A stretch of DNA of 64,000 nt from Olivibacter sp036959255 (GCF_036959255.1 NZ_JAWMTI010000011.1:1-64000); one strand, 5' to 3'; positions 34,664 to 43,608 are shown, numbered from the stretch's first letter. Program-made: numbers and translations. The notes: generated from the letters alone by a model not told the origin.

Positions 34664-35647
34664 ATGAATCTGAACAATTTAGAAGATAGAATCGACGAAG
34701 CTAAAAACCTTGGTTTTAGCCCAAAAACCATTGCACAGATTGAAGAAAATATCAAATTGGGTGTTCCCGAATTTAAAGCATATGACAGTATGCCTGCAAC
34801 GGCAAAAGGACAGATTGATTTTACGCTGCATTACAAAAAATCCAGCCAATCGGATTTCTATTATTTCAACAAATTTGACGCCGTACACAATAAGGTCGAC
34901 CCACTGGAGATCGGTCAGAAATATATGGTTATCCTCAAAGGCGAAGATGGCAAAAACATAGTCAAGAAGCTTGATAACGTTAATGAAGCTATTGAACTGT
35001 TCAAAAAGCAGGAAGGAAACGCCGAACTTGCTATCGGAAAAGACCCTGCCCATAAAAGTATGGTTGCCAACATGGAGAATGGAAAGGTCAATTTTGTAGC
35101 AAAAACTTTCCAATCTGCCTATTATGCCAATCCCATACCACAGACATTTTACGTAGAAGAAGGAAAAGGATTCAATAAGGAACAGGCAGGAAATCTGGTG
35201 CAGGGACGTGCCGTGTACCGGGATGATCTGTTGAATATACAGGGTATGGTTTATAAAGCGTGGGTGATGCTGAATACTGACAAGCCCCGTGACAGGTACA
35301 ATAACCTGACGACAAGGATATTCCACGATCCGAGTTATGGTTTTGATCTTAAAGAATCACTCAAATCATTTAATATCAAAGATCTTGAAAATCCAGAAAG
35401 GGCGGAAAAGATTTTTACAGGAATCATGAACGGAAATAGGGAGCTTGTAAAAGCGGAGAAAGCCAGTGGAGAAACGGTTAATGTTTATGTAGAAGCCTCG
35501 GTAAGGTTTCGTAAAGCCAATTTCTTCCTTGAAAATGGTAAACCTGAAAAACGGGAAGAATTTTTAAAGCCGGGAATAAAAGCCGAACAACAGAATAAAG
35601 TATCCAGGGAAAATAAGCAGGAAAGAGCGGCAGGTATTGCCCGGTAA
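34664..35647 (+). CDS. Conjugative-element accessory protein, unknown function
   Basis: The 327-aa soluble protein begins NLNNLEDRIDEAKNLGFSPK and contains QIDFTLHYKKSSQSDFYYFN, YMVILKGEDGKNIVKKLDNV and a C-terminal charged tail. The composition resembles DUF3945/DUF4099-like proteins carried by Bacteroidota conjugative elements, but I cannot fix the family. It occupies the place where traN would be expected. Confidence 0.7.
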   Translation: MNLNNLEDRIDEAKNLGFSPKTIAQIEENIKLGVPEFKAYDSMPATAKGQIDFTLHYKKSSQSDFYYFNKFDAVHNKVDPLEIGQKYMVILKGEDGKNIVKKLDNVNEAIELFKKQEGNAELAIGKDPAHKSMVANMENGKVNFVAKTFQSAYYANPIPQTFYVEEGKGFNKEQAGNLVQGRAVYRDDLLNIQGMVYKAWVMLNTDKPRDRYNNLTTRIFHDPSYGFDLKESLKSFNIKDLENPERAEKIFTGIMNGNRELVKAEKASGETVNVYVEASVRFRKANFFLENGKPEKREEFLKPGIKAEQQNKVSRENKQERAAGIAR

Positions 35648-35793
35648 AGTGATTTGCCGTATTTTAGGGTTTTGAACAATAGATTTGGTTACCGGCCAAG
35701 CCTATTGTTCGGTATTAACACAATTATAATCACAAAGATTTGGGGGCTTTTCAAAACGAGCTCTATATCTCAATCTTAAAAACAATCTGTATC

Positions 35794-35970
35794 ATGGAAA
35801 AATTTGCAACACTGAAAGAACTGATCGCATCTGCTGAAAAAGATGCACAGGCATTTTATGAGAAAGGAAACAAAGCAGCAGGTACGCGTCTACGGAACGC
35901 GCTCCAGAAAACAAAAGCGTTGGCGCAGGAAATACGCAACGAAGTTACTGCAAAGAAGAACGCCAAGTAG
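35794..35970 (+). CDS. Histone H1-like Hc1 protein
   Basis: The 58-aa product reads MEKFATLKELIASAEKDAQ, then FYEKGNKAAGTRLRNALQK, AQEIRNEVTAKKNAK. The KGNKAAGTRxRxxLQ core is diagnostic of the small Hc1/H1-like DNA-binding proteins of Bacteroidota. ATG at 35794 is preferred over the upstream in-frame ATG at 35740. A hairpin terminator follows. Confidence 0.88.
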   Translation: MEKFATLKELIASAEKDAQAFYEKGNKAAGTRLRNALQKTKALAQEIRNEVTAKKNAK

Positions 35971-35988
35971 GTTTCTTAGTTAAGAAGA

Positions 35989-36015
35989 AAAGCCACACCA
36001 TAGTGGCTTTTTTTG
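35989..36015 (+). terminator. Terminator after the Hc1 gene
   Basis: Stem AAGCCAC / GTGGCTT with a short loop, followed by a T run. Confidence 0.8.
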
Positions 36016-36100
36016 TATGCTAACATACCCTGTTTCGAATAATACTTTCTTATCTTCTTGTTTAATACTTATGTTTGATTTGTAGTCTAAACTCCTGATT

Positions 36101-36556
36101 ATGAAAGTATACAAAAAAGTTAGATGGATCGTTTTGCTATCTGTTTCATCTTTTACGTTTTCCTGTTCATCACCAAAGAAGGGGGAATCAAATTTACAAG
36201 ATCAGCTAATTGGTAAATATGCATCTCAAAGTGAATCCATCTTTGACTATTACAAAGATACGGTGGAAATCAAATCAGCAGATGAAGGGAAATTTGATGT
36301 TCAGGTAATAGCCCATTGGAGCAATGCAAAAAAGGATGACCCCAAACGTCCTATGAATAAAGTTGCCGGGGTGTGGAATAAGGGAAAGCCGGGATCTATA
36401 TTGGTTGCGGATTTTCAGACCAGTGATACCACGCTGCGTATCGTAGGTCAGCTAAGAGGAGGTGTGAAAATTCTCAAATTTAATCTTGATAAAGCAATAA
36501 TGGAATGGCCAAGAGATGATGGTGAAACACTGATCTATACAAAAGTCAGCGATTGA
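36101..36556 (+). CDS. Small lipoprotein of unknown function
   Basis: The 151-aa protein has a lipoprotein signal (WIVLLSVSSFTFSCSSPKK, cysteine near residue 22). Its mature part has beta-rich phrases (KFDVQVIAHWSNAKKDDP, LRIVGQLRGGVKILKFNLDK). No family is recognised. It has its own terminator and is a single-gene unit within the element. Confidence 0.75.
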   Translation: MKVYKKVRWIVLLSVSSFTFSCSSPKKGESNLQDQLIGKYASQSESIFDYYKDTVEIKSADEGKFDVQVIAHWSNAKKDDPKRPMNKVAGVWNKGKPGSILVADFQTSDTTLRIVGQLRGGVKILKFNLDKAIMEWPRDDGETLIYTKVSD

Positions 36557-36602
36557 GAATATAGTACCATCAACTTTTTTATATAAACTTCTGTAAAATG
36601 CA

Positions 36603-36652
36603 AGAGGATAGCCGCTTCTTCGTGCCTTGAAGCCGCTATCCTCTTTTTTTTG
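36603..36652 (+). terminator. Strong terminator after the lipoprotein gene
   Basis: A 9-bp stem GAGGATAGC / GCTATCCTC, extended by partly paired inner arms, is followed by eight T. Confidence 0.85.
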
Positions 36653-36656
36653 CAAC

Positions 36657-37090
36657 AGGGAGCCTCGTTCCTCGGCCGCCAGTTGCTTTCTGTTTAGGTC
36701 AAACCCTTTGTTTAATATTCCTTTAACCCATAAAACGCTTAGTGATTGCGTACCCCCGGCGATTCGTTAGCAAAAAAATTAAACAATCCCCACCCGAGCA
36801 AGCCTGCCCGTTGGTTTGCTCGAAAAAAATCTTCCTCGCTCGTTCCTCGCGAGCGTATTTTTTTCGGCAAAGCCTTGCACGGATGGGGATTCTATTAAGG
36901 TGAGGCTGCTTAACAATTGCCGGAGGGCCCCTGCGCCCGAAGGACTTAAAAGTTAGGCGCTATGAAAAAAATTAAAGGCAGAAGCCCGCCATTGATGACA
37001 GGCAGCAGCAGAACGAAGCGGCTTTCCGCTCGCTCTGCTCCAGAAAAGAAATTACACAAACAGAATTATTGACATCAAAAAATAGAAATT
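36657..37090. other. Structured non-coding region of the conjugative element
   Basis: No gene was seen. An outer stem (AATCCCCA at 36785-36792, TGGGGATT at 36884-36891) encloses three hairpins: CGAGCAA/TTGCTCG (36795-36801 and 36816-36822), CGCTCG/CGAGCG (36837-36842 and 36850-36855, flanked by A7 and T7) and GCAA/TTGC (36867-36870 and 36875-36878). A separate two-part hairpin, AGCAGA..TCTGCT around AGCGG..CCGCT, lies at 37007-37039. Candidate roles are oriT, single-strand origin, or a structured RNA. Confidence 0.55.
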
Positions 37091-37603
37091 ATGAAAACTA
37101 TAGAAATAAATAGCAAAAGCAATTTGGAGAATATTGTAAAGAACAGTGTGCAAAATGGAGTTAAACCACAGGACAATGTAAAACCTTCTTTGCCTCAGGA
37201 AAAACAGCAGGATAAGACTATAGATACAAAAAAAGAAGCTTCTTCAATAGCTGAACAAAAAGAGCCGAAAGCGGCAGAAACAGCTCCAAAACTGGAAAAA
37301 CTTGCACTGAACTTAGAAAGCACCTTGAAGCTTGTGGAAGAATTGCACCGTCGAAAAATCCAACGGGATAAGCTGATCGATACTATTGATACACTTAATG
37401 CTTTTGAAGTAGCGCAGAAAGACGATGCGGAAGAAACCGATAGCAACCATTTTCAGGGCTGCGTACTATCGATCGGGGACGATAAGCGGAGAGAGTTTAT
37501 CACTAAAAACCCTTACATCATCAAAAAGGTAGCCGAATACATCAACACGCTTTGTATGGATAGATTAGCCGAGATTGAAGGTGAAATTCAACTACCTGCT
37601 TAG
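37091..37603 (+). CDS. Conjugative-element protein, unknown, 170 aa
   Basis: An acidic and lysine-rich low-complexity N-terminal half (VKPSLPQEKQQDKTIDTKKE) is followed by a helical C-terminal half (LEKLALNLESTLKLVEELHR, then FITKNPYIIKKVAEYINTLC). No known domain is recognised. It is probably the first gene of a short cluster with the 60-aa protein and DUF932. Confidence 0.65.
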   Translation: MKTIEINSKSNLENIVKNSVQNGVKPQDNVKPSLPQEKQQDKTIDTKKEASSIAEQKEPKAAETAPKLEKLALNLESTLKLVEELHRRKIQRDKLIDTIDTLNAFEVAQKDDAEETDSNHFQGCVLSIGDDKRREFITKNPYIIKKVAEYINTLCMDRLAEIEGEIQLPA

Positions 37604-37655
37604 TTATGGATGCCCCTTGTCATTTACGGCGAGGGGCAAATTAATTACCCATGTT

Positions 37656-37838
37656 ATGGAAACAGCATTTTTAGAGTATTTGGACGGGCTTTATTGGGAA
37701 GGTTACGGCGAAGTATTCAGAGAAGAAAACCCTAGAGAGTTTCAGGTTCAGTTAACGGCTTTTATCTGTGAGCATGCAACAATGACCGAAAACCGTAAAA
37801 TAAAAATTAGAGGAAATGGCACACAATATAAATTATAA
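37656..37838 (+). CDS. Small conserved element protein, 60 aa
   Basis: ATG at 37656 gives METAFLEYLDGLYWEGYGEV to RGNGTQYKL. The frame is open upstream, but the earlier part overlaps the preceding gene. It overlaps the DUF932 start by 23 bases in another frame. Small acidic protein, function unknown. Confidence 0.55.
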   Translation: METAFLEYLDGLYWEGYGEVFREENPREFQVQLTAFICEHATMTENRKIKIRGNGTQYKL

Positions 37839-38847
37839 TTCAGAAATGGGAGAACATTCTTTTTTCAGTGTGAAGGAAATCCCCTGGCATGGCCTAGGTA
37901 CAATATTGCAGGATTACCCCACAAGCGAGGAAGCCATAAAATATGCGGGGCTTAATTATGAAGTTGCAAAATCACCCAATAAGCAGGTTTTCCCGAGCGG
38001 AAAAGAACAGTTTTCGGAAAACAGTTTTTTTACCTATCGAACCGATAACGAGGAAGTTTTAGGCGAGAACGTCGGCAAAGATTATGAAGTTGTACAGAAC
38101 GTTTTCGCATTCGAATTTTTTGATAGCATTGTCGGGGCAAAAAATGGGATTCTGTATGAAACGGCCGGTGTATTGGGAAAGGGAGAACGCATATTTATCA
38201 CAGCTAAATTGCCTGACTTTATCAGGGTTGGCCGTGATGATCTGATAGATCAATATATTTTCCTTACCACTGCGCATGACGGGACAAATAGTATTACGGC
38301 TGCATTTACACCGATCAGGATCGTTTGCAATAATAGTCTTAATGCTGCCCTTCGGGCAACAGAAAGGATAGTTAAAATACGGCATACAGTCAGTGCACAT
38401 GAAAAGCTAAAAAAAGCGCATAAGCTGTTAGGGATCAGCCATACAGTTGGTTGTGAGCTTCAGGAAATTTTCAACCACTGGTCAAAAATTCGCATAACTG
38501 ATACCAATGTCAAACGCTTAATACAGCTGGCCTTAGCTTCCAATAAAGAAGCACTGGACAAGATTTATAGTAACAGGGAAGAAGAACTATCGACCCAGTT
38601 CAATAAAAAGATTGATGTTGCTTTAGAATATGCTTTTAATAATCCTTCTCAGACTGATCCAACCACAAGGGGGACGCTGTATGGCTGTTATAATGCGGTT
38701 ACAGGCTATCTGCAAAATGTTCATGATTACGGTAGCGGAGAAAACAAATTAAAGTCCCTTATGTGTGGAATTTCCCAACAGCAGACACAAACGGCCTTTG
38801 ATCTTTGCAACGGCTTTGCACAGGTGGGCGCAGCTGCATTGAATTGA
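37816..38847 (+). CDS. DUF932 phage/plasmid-like protein (TIGR03299 type)
   Basis: The 343-aa protein starts with MGEHSFFSVKEIPWHGLGTI, the DUF932 signature, followed by VVQNVFAFEFFDSIVGAKNG and TAAFTPIRIVCNNSLNAALR. The family is widespread on plasmids, phages and Bacteroidota conjugative elements; its biochemical function is unsettled. Confidence 0.9.
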   Translation: MAHNINYNSEMGEHSFFSVKEIPWHGLGTILQDYPTSEEAIKYAGLNYEVAKSPNKQVFPSGKEQFSENSFFTYRTDNEEVLGENVGKDYEVVQNVFAFEFFDSIVGAKNGILYETAGVLGKGERIFITAKLPDFIRVGRDDLIDQYIFLTTAHDGTNSITAAFTPIRIVCNNSLNAALRATERIVKIRHTVSAHEKLKKAHKLLGISHTVGCELQEIFNHWSKIRITDTNVKRLIQLALASNKEALDKIYSNREEELSTQFNKKIDVALEYAFNNPSQTDPTTRGTLYGCYNAVTGYLQNVHDYGSGENKLKSLMCGISQQQTQTAFDLCNGFAQVGAAALN

Positions 38848-38896
38848 TGTTTTAACTTAAACGGAGGCGCAACCGTACAAAGAGCGCGGTTTTATT

Positions 38897-39271
38897 ATGA
38901 AATCGATAGATGAATTAACAAACACGGATAAAGCCAAATTGATACATCAGCTTTTTCCCGAAGAAATAGCACCTCTTTTGGAATATACATCATCCTTTTG
39001 CGTTAGGTTATCTGAAAATAGAGCAGTTTACGAAAGCGAATGGAGTAGCAAAAGTATAATAACATTTAGTTTTTGGCTTCATCTTGCAGGGGAAACGGAA
39101 AAACTCATTAAACGTTTGAAATACGATATGATCAAAAGCCGACATGTTTTTGCAGAACAATTGTGCTTTAACCATAACGCTATCTTTTTTAATGAATGTT
39201 TGGTGAGGTACGCTAATGAGAAGAGCACCAATGACAAATTTAAAAAGGCCGTAGATTTGCTGTATACCTGA
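38897..39271 (+). CDS. Conjugative-element protein, unknown, 124 aa
   Basis: The product is soluble and helical (MKSIDELTNTDKAKLIHQLF, then RYANEKSTNDKFKKAVDLLY). No domain is recognised. It follows DUF932 by 49 bases and precedes a terminator. It is the last element-like gene before the ars operon. Confidence 0.65.
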   Translation: MKSIDELTNTDKAKLIHQLFPEEIAPLLEYTSSFCVRLSENRAVYESEWSSKSIITFSFWLHLAGETEKLIKRLKYDMIKSRHVFAEQLCFNHNAIFFNECLVRYANEKSTNDKFKKAVDLLYT

Positions 39272-39296
39272 GAACTTAGAACATATCAATTTTTAG

Positions 39297-39336
39297 TCCC
39301 CTTCGATTTTTATCGAAAATCAAGGGGCTTTTTTTG
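39297..39336 (+). terminator. Terminator before the ars operon
   Basis: Arms CCCCTTCGATTTT and GAAAATCAAGGGG (one bulge) are followed by seven T; it separates the conjugative genes from the ars operon. Confidence 0.85.
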
Positions 39337-39527
39337 CCCCGCCTTAAGTGCCTTTTATGTTCTTTAAGCATTGCGCAATTCAAATGTCTAGTATTCTTAG
39401 TAACTTTTTAGTCCCCCAATTTAGTTTTGATTAGTCAAAACAATCACTGGATAAAATCTAGAACCTAATTTTGAAAATCGATTCGTCATAACTATAGGTT
39501 ATTTTTTCGATAATATTTTTCAAAGAA

Positions 39528-39565
39528 TTTGAAGCTATCAAATGTTTATCGTAACATTGCAATAA
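39528..39565 (+). promoter_or_regulatory. ars operon promoter with ArsR operator
   Basis: TTTG (39528-39531) and TAACATTG (39552-39559) are 20 bases apart, a Bacteroidota -33/-7 promoter with one mismatch at -7. The near-palindrome TTATCGTAACATTGCAATAA (39546-39565) covers the -7 box and ends 12 bases before the arsR ATG. It is the expected place for ArsR autorepression and matches the dyad at 2588-2607. Confidence 0.7.
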
Positions 39566-39577
39566 ATAATTTTAATT

Positions 39578-39907
39578 ATGGGTTTAACTAGAACAGAAAT
39601 ATTTACCGACGAACAGAATAAACTAGCTGTTCTATTGAAAGCGATGGCCCATCCCGCCCGTATTGCTATTTTGCAATACATCATGGCCTCAAAAACATGC
39701 ATCAACGGAGATCTAGTGGAAGAACTCGGCTTGGCGCAGGCAACCATTTCCCAGCATTTGAAAGAACTTAAAACAGCAGGATTAATACAGGGTACTATTG
39801 AAGGAGTTAGTGTATGTTATTGCATCCATCCTGAAAATTGGAACTTATTGAAAGAAACCATCGGGACTTTTTTAAAAGGTTACATCGTTAGCAACGAGTG
39901 TTGTTAA
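39578..39907 (+). CDS. arsR: ArsR-family metalloregulator
   Basis: The 109-aa protein has the winged HTH of ArsR (KLAVLLKAMAHPARIAILQY, INGDLVEELGLAQATISQHL then KELKTAGLIQGTIEG). Cysteines at SKTCING, VCYCIH and the C-terminal SNECC could bind As(III). As first gene of the ars operon behind an ArsR-type dyad, it probably represses its own operon and possibly the distant sigma/DUF2703 pair. Confidence 0.93.
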   Translation: MGLTRTEIFTDEQNKLAVLLKAMAHPARIAILQYIMASKTCINGDLVEELGLAQATISQHLKELKTAGLIQGTIEGVSVCYCIHPENWNLLKETIGTFLKGYIVSNECC

Positions 39908-39924
39908 AAAAAATTTATGTTAAT

Positions 39925-39944
39925 ATATCGTTAAATTGCAATAT
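39925..39944 (+). promoter_or_regulatory. Second ArsR-type dyad, before the DUF6428 gene
   Basis: ATATCGTTAAATTGCAATAT is a near-palindrome ending one base before the ATG at 39946 and resembles the operator upstream of arsR. A clear -33/-7 pair at proper spacing is not seen, so it may be an auxiliary operator. Confidence 0.5.
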
Positions 39945-39945
39945 T

Positions 39946-40509
39946 ATGAATACGAAAGATCTAATGAACTGGGGCGAGTTCAAAGCCCAACTGACTAAAA
40001 ATGAGGAAGCCACCTTACAGTTTCAATATGCCGATGATAAATGGGTAGATGCTTCTTACCATATCACAGAGATCAAACAAGCTCCTATTACCTCCGTAGA
40101 CTGTGGAGGCGTGATGAATGCTTGGACGGAAGTAATTGTGCAGCTTTGGGAACCCCAAACTGGCGACTCAGAAAGAGCAATGACGGTAGGCAAAGCCCTG
40201 TCGATTGTAGCGTTGGTAGAAAAATCTCTTCCGTTAAATCCTTCTGGGGTTGTCAAGATAGAATTTGGTAATTCGGAATTTGACACCCGCCAAATGTACC
40301 CAGGTGAGTTGATTTTGGAAGGTGAAAGCCTCATTGTTAATCTTATCCCTGATGCTACCCAATGTAAAGCCATCGGTCGTGGAGGCAGTTGCGGCACCAA
40401 TGATAAAGGCGAAGAGTGCTGTGCGCCGGTTCAGGAAGAAGAAAGCAAAAGCGAGATGGTCAATTTAGCGACCGTTCAAAGTTGTACACCGGGGTCAGGA
40501 TGCTGCTAA
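39946..40509 (+). CDS. DUF6428-like protein with cysteine-rich tail
   Basis: The 187-aa product begins MNTKDLMNWGEFKAQLTKNE and contains YHITEIKQAPITSVDCGGVM, the pattern I associate with DUF6428 proteins of Bacteroidota ars operons. The C-terminus is rich in cysteine (GGSCGTND, ECCAPVQ, QSCTPGSGCC), likely thiolate ligands for arsenite. The frame is open from 39898, but ATG at 39946 is the natural start. Function not established; an arsenite-binding or delivery role is inferred. Confidence 0.75.
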   Translation: MNTKDLMNWGEFKAQLTKNEEATLQFQYADDKWVDASYHITEIKQAPITSVDCGGVMNAWTEVIVQLWEPQTGDSERAMTVGKALSIVALVEKSLPLNPSGVVKIEFGNSEFDTRQMYPGELILEGESLIVNLIPDATQCKAIGRGGSCGTNDKGEECCAPVQEEESKSEMVNLATVQSCTPGSGCC

Positions 40510-40525
40510 AACTATAGACCGACTA

Positions 40526-41017
40526 ATGGAACTAAGAACAATGAATGACACAGACTGGCCAGCTGTAAGAACTATTTATCTACAGGGGATAGCTACAGGC
40601 CAAGCTACTTTTCAAACAGAAGCGCCGAGTTGGGAGGATTGGGATGGATCGCATCTCAAGCATTCCCGTTTTATAGCAAGTATTGATGGGCACATCGCAG
40701 GATGGGCGGCGCTATCGCCTGTTTCAAGTCGTTGTGTTTATGCCGGTGTGGCGGAAGTAAGTGTATATATACATGAGGATTATCGCGGAAAAGGCGTGGG
40801 TAGTTTTTTGATGAACGCACTCGTAGAAAGTAGCGAAAAACAAGGCCTCTGGACACTTCAATCGGGCATTTTTCCGGAAAATGAAGCGAGCATCCGCCTG
40901 CACGAAAAGCATGGCTTTCGGCAACTAGGTTACCGGGAAAAGGTTGGAAAGCACGGAAACACTTGGCGTGACACTACATTAATGGAACGCCGGAGTAAGA
41001 CAATAGGAATTGATTAA
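40526..41017 (+). CDS. arsN: GNAT acetyltransferase, ArsN-like (arsinothricin/phosphinothricin N-acetyltransferase)
   Basis: The 163-aa protein reads as a phosphinothricin acetyltransferase-type GNAT: MNDTDWPAVRTIYLQGIATG with QATFQTEAPSWEDW, EVSVYIHEDYRGKGVGSFLM (acetyl-CoA P-loop R-G-K-G-V-G) and IFPENEASIRLHEKHGFRQL. Members in ars operons (ArsN) acetylate the organoarsenical antibiotic arsinothricin or phosphinothricin. The operon position between DUF6428 and arsC supports the ArsN reading. Confidence 0.85.
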   Translation: MELRTMNDTDWPAVRTIYLQGIATGQATFQTEAPSWEDWDGSHLKHSRFIASIDGHIAGWAALSPVSSRCVYAGVAEVSVYIHEDYRGKGVGSFLMNALVESSEKQGLWTLQSGIFPENEASIRLHEKHGFRQLGYREKVGKHGNTWRDTTLMERRSKTIGID

Positions 41018-41035
41018 ATAAGACAAAAAAGCACA

Positions 41036-41473
41036 ATGAAGAAGATATTGGTATTATGTACCGGCAATAGCTGCCGGAGTCAACTGGCAGAAGGTTATTT
41101 AAGGCACTTCGCTCAGGGAAAGGCAGAAATATACAGCGCGGGTATTGAAACCCATGGTGTCAATCCAAAGGCCGTACAAGTGATGAAAGAGGATGGTATT
41201 GACATCTCCGGGCATACCTCCAATCTCGTGGATGAATACAGCCATATCGATTTTGACTATGTCATTACCGTATGCGATAATGCCAGGGAAAGCTGCCCGT
41301 ACTTTCCCACCAAAGCGCAGAAGTTCCATCATAACTTTCCCGATCCTGCAAAAGCCGTAGGTACTTCCGAAGAAGTTCTTAATGAATTCAGGGCTGTAAG
41401 AGATCTGGTAAAAGCCTATATGAAAGACTTTATTGAAGAACATGTAAACGATGAAAGATATGTCAGCAAATAA
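41036..41473 (+). CDS. arsC: Arsenate reductase ArsC, low-molecular-weight phosphatase type
   Basis: The 145-aa protein begins ILVLCTGNSCRSQLAEGYL, the LMW-PTPase P-loop with Cys8 and Arg14. The resolving cysteines are in VITVCDNARESCPYFP, as in thioredoxin-coupled ArsC of the pI258 type. It reduces arsenate to arsenite in the cytosol for export by Acr3. It overlaps the acr3 start. Confidence 0.95.
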   Translation: MKKILVLCTGNSCRSQLAEGYLRHFAQGKAEIYSAGIETHGVNPKAVQVMKEDGIDISGHTSNLVDEYSHIDFDYVITVCDNARESCPYFPTKAQKFHHNFPDPAKAVGTSEEVLNEFRAVRDLVKAYMKDFIEEHVNDERYVSK

Positions 41474-42536
41474 TTGTGCACCGGCTACCGGCCGCAAAAA
41501 ACTCAGTTTCCTTGACCGTCACCTAACCTTGTGGATCTTTCTTGCAATGGCTATCGGCGTTGGTATGGGCTATTTTATACCTTCTACCGCTTCCTTTATT
41601 AATTCTTACTCAAGTGGTACAACCAACATACCTTTAGCCGTTGGGCTCATATTGATGATGTACCCACCGCTGGCAAAAGTTAAATACGAGAACCTCGGTA
41701 AAGTATTCAAAGATGTAAAAGTGCTCAGTGTATCCCTTATACTAAATTGGGTAATAGGCCCGCTCCTGATGTTCTTTTTGGCCATCACCTTTTTAAGGGA
41801 TTACCCTGAATATATGATCGGCCTGATTCTGATCGGCTTGGCGCGTTGTATCGCTATGGTGGTGGTTTGGAATGAGCTTGCCGAGGGAAACCGCGAATAC
41901 GCAGCGGGTCTCATAGCCCTCAATAGTATTTTTCAGGTATTGTTCTACAGTGTATTCGCCTATATTTTTATTACGGTACTACCTCCTTTATTCGGAGTTG
42001 AAGGGGCTGAAGTAAATATCACCATCGGTGAAATAGCCAAAAGTGTTGGTATTTATCTGGGGATTCCTTTTGCGATGGGAGTAATCAGTCGATATGTGCT
42101 CATTGCATTGAAAGGTGAAAAATGGTTTCAGGAAAAATATGTTCCTTTTATATCACCCATTACCTTGATTGCCTTGTTATTCACCATTGTAGTTATGTTT
42201 AGCTTAAAAGGTGATTTGATCGTACAGATACCCATGGATGTAGTAAGGATAGCCATACCGCTGGTAATCTATTTTGCCTTTATGTTCATATTCAGTTTCG
42301 TAATTGCTAGACGTTTTGGAGCCGACTACTCAAAGAATGCTTCGATCGCCTTCACAGCAACTGGAAACAATTTTGAGCTTGCAATTGCGGTGGCGATAGG
42401 TGTGTTCGGGATCAATTCAGGCCAAGCCTTTGCCGGGGTTATTGGTCCCTTGGTAGAGGTTCCCGCCCTGATCGCCCTTGTGAACCTCGCATTCTGGTTC
42501 CGAAAGAAATATTATACCAAAACAGTGCTTTCTTAA
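41460..42536 (+). CDS. acr3: Arsenite efflux permease Acr3
   Basis: The product has about ten TM helices and the Acr3 hallmarks: LIGLARCIAMVVVWNELAEG (with the essential cysteine), FTATGNNFELAIAVAIGVFG and FAGVIGPLVEVPALIALV. ATG at 41451 or 41460 lies inside the 3' end of arsC, so translation is coupled. It exports As(OH)3 using the proton motive force. Confidence 0.96.
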   Translation: MSANNCAPATGRKKLSFLDRHLTLWIFLAMAIGVGMGYFIPSTASFINSYSSGTTNIPLAVGLILMMYPPLAKVKYENLGKVFKDVKVLSVSLILNWVIGPLLMFFLAITFLRDYPEYMIGLILIGLARCIAMVVVWNELAEGNREYAAGLIALNSIFQVLFYSVFAYIFITVLPPLFGVEGAEVNITIGEIAKSVGIYLGIPFAMGVISRYVLIALKGEKWFQEKYVPFISPITLIALLFTIVVMFSLKGDLIVQIPMDVVRIAIPLVIYFAFMFIFSFVIARRFGADYSKNASIAFTATGNNFELAIAVAIGVFGINSGQAFAGVIGPLVEVPALIALVNLAFWFRKKYYTKTVLS

Positions 42537-42538
42537 GT

Positions 42539-43603
42539 ATGGGCGTATCAAATAAAAACTACGATGTGATTATAATCGGAGGTGGGCAAAGTGCGCTTGC
42601 CTGTGCTTATTTCTTGCGACGTACCGGATTGAGCTATATTCTTCTCGATGAGCAGGACGAGCCCGGAGGAGCATGGCAGCATGGGTGGGAATCGCTTACA
42701 TTGTTTTCACCGGCTGCATTCAGCTCTCTACCCGGTTGGTTGATGCCTGAATCTTCCGGTAAGTTCCCTTCAAGAGCCGAGGCGATTGCCTACCTGAAGG
42801 CTTACGAAGAGAAATATAAAATACCTGCTGAGCGACCCGTTAAAGTAAAGAAAGTTGCAAAAATCGATAATGGGTATACACTTAGTACATCAAATGGCGC
42901 TTATTTCTGCAAGGCGCTTATTTCTGGAACAGGTACTTGGGGCAGCCCTTTTGTTCCGAACTTGGAGGGGCTTGGCTCCTTCAAAGGAAAGCAGCTCCAT
43001 TCGGCACATTATACCAATGCAAAGGACTTTCAGGGTAAAAAAGTGCTGGTAGTGGGCGGAGGTAATTCCGGTGCCCAGCTATTGGCCGAGATTTCGAAGG
43101 TAGCGAATACGGTTTGGTCTACCCTAACACTACCAACATTTCTTCCCGATGAAGTAGACGGCCGGGTGTTATTTGACGTTGCTACTGCCAAGTATCAAGC
43201 CATGAAAGAAGGTAAACCTCTTGATACGAAACAATATGACCTGGCAAATATCGTGATGGTCCCATCCGTGGTGGAGGCTCGCGAACGGGACGTGTTACAC
43301 AGCAAGGGGCGTTTTATTGCATTCACGGAAACTGGCGTGATCTGGGAATCTAACGAAAGGGAAGACTTTGATATAATCGTTTGGTGTACCGGATTTAAGT
43401 ATGCCACTAAACACCTGAATGAATTGGGGATAACCGGTGTCGATGGGCGCGTAGTTACCGAGGGTACACGTGCAAAGGAGGTAGCCGGACTATGGCTCGT
43501 AGGTTATGGAAACTGGACGGGCTTTGCCTCTGCCACATTGATAGGAGTAGGAAGATCTGCGCGTGCCACAGTAAATGAACTAAATGAATATCTAAACCAT
43601 TAA
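42539..43603 (+). CDS. arsO: ArsO-like flavin-dependent monooxygenase
   Basis: The 354-aa protein has an N-terminal FAD Rossmann motif (IIIGGGQSALACAYFLRRTG), a second nucleotide site (VLVVGGGNSGAQLLAEISK) and IIVWCTGFKYATKHL near the C-terminus, as in ArsO/CzcO-type FAD monooxygenases in ars operons. It starts three bases after the acr3 stop. Predicted to use NADPH and O2; the true substrate of ArsO proteins is not settled. Confidence 0.88.
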   Translation: MGVSNKNYDVIIIGGGQSALACAYFLRRTGLSYILLDEQDEPGGAWQHGWESLTLFSPAAFSSLPGWLMPESSGKFPSRAEAIAYLKAYEEKYKIPAERPVKVKKVAKIDNGYTLSTSNGAYFCKALISGTGTWGSPFVPNLEGLGSFKGKQLHSAHYTNAKDFQGKKVLVVGGGNSGAQLLAEISKVANTVWSTLTLPTFLPDEVDGRVLFDVATAKYQAMKEGKPLDTKQYDLANIVMVPSVVEARERDVLHSKGRFIAFTETGVIWESNEREDFDIIVWCTGFKYATKHLNELGITGVDGRVVTEGTRAKEVAGLWLVGYGNWTGFASATLIGVGRSARATVNELNEYLNH

Positions 43604-43608
43604 AGAAA

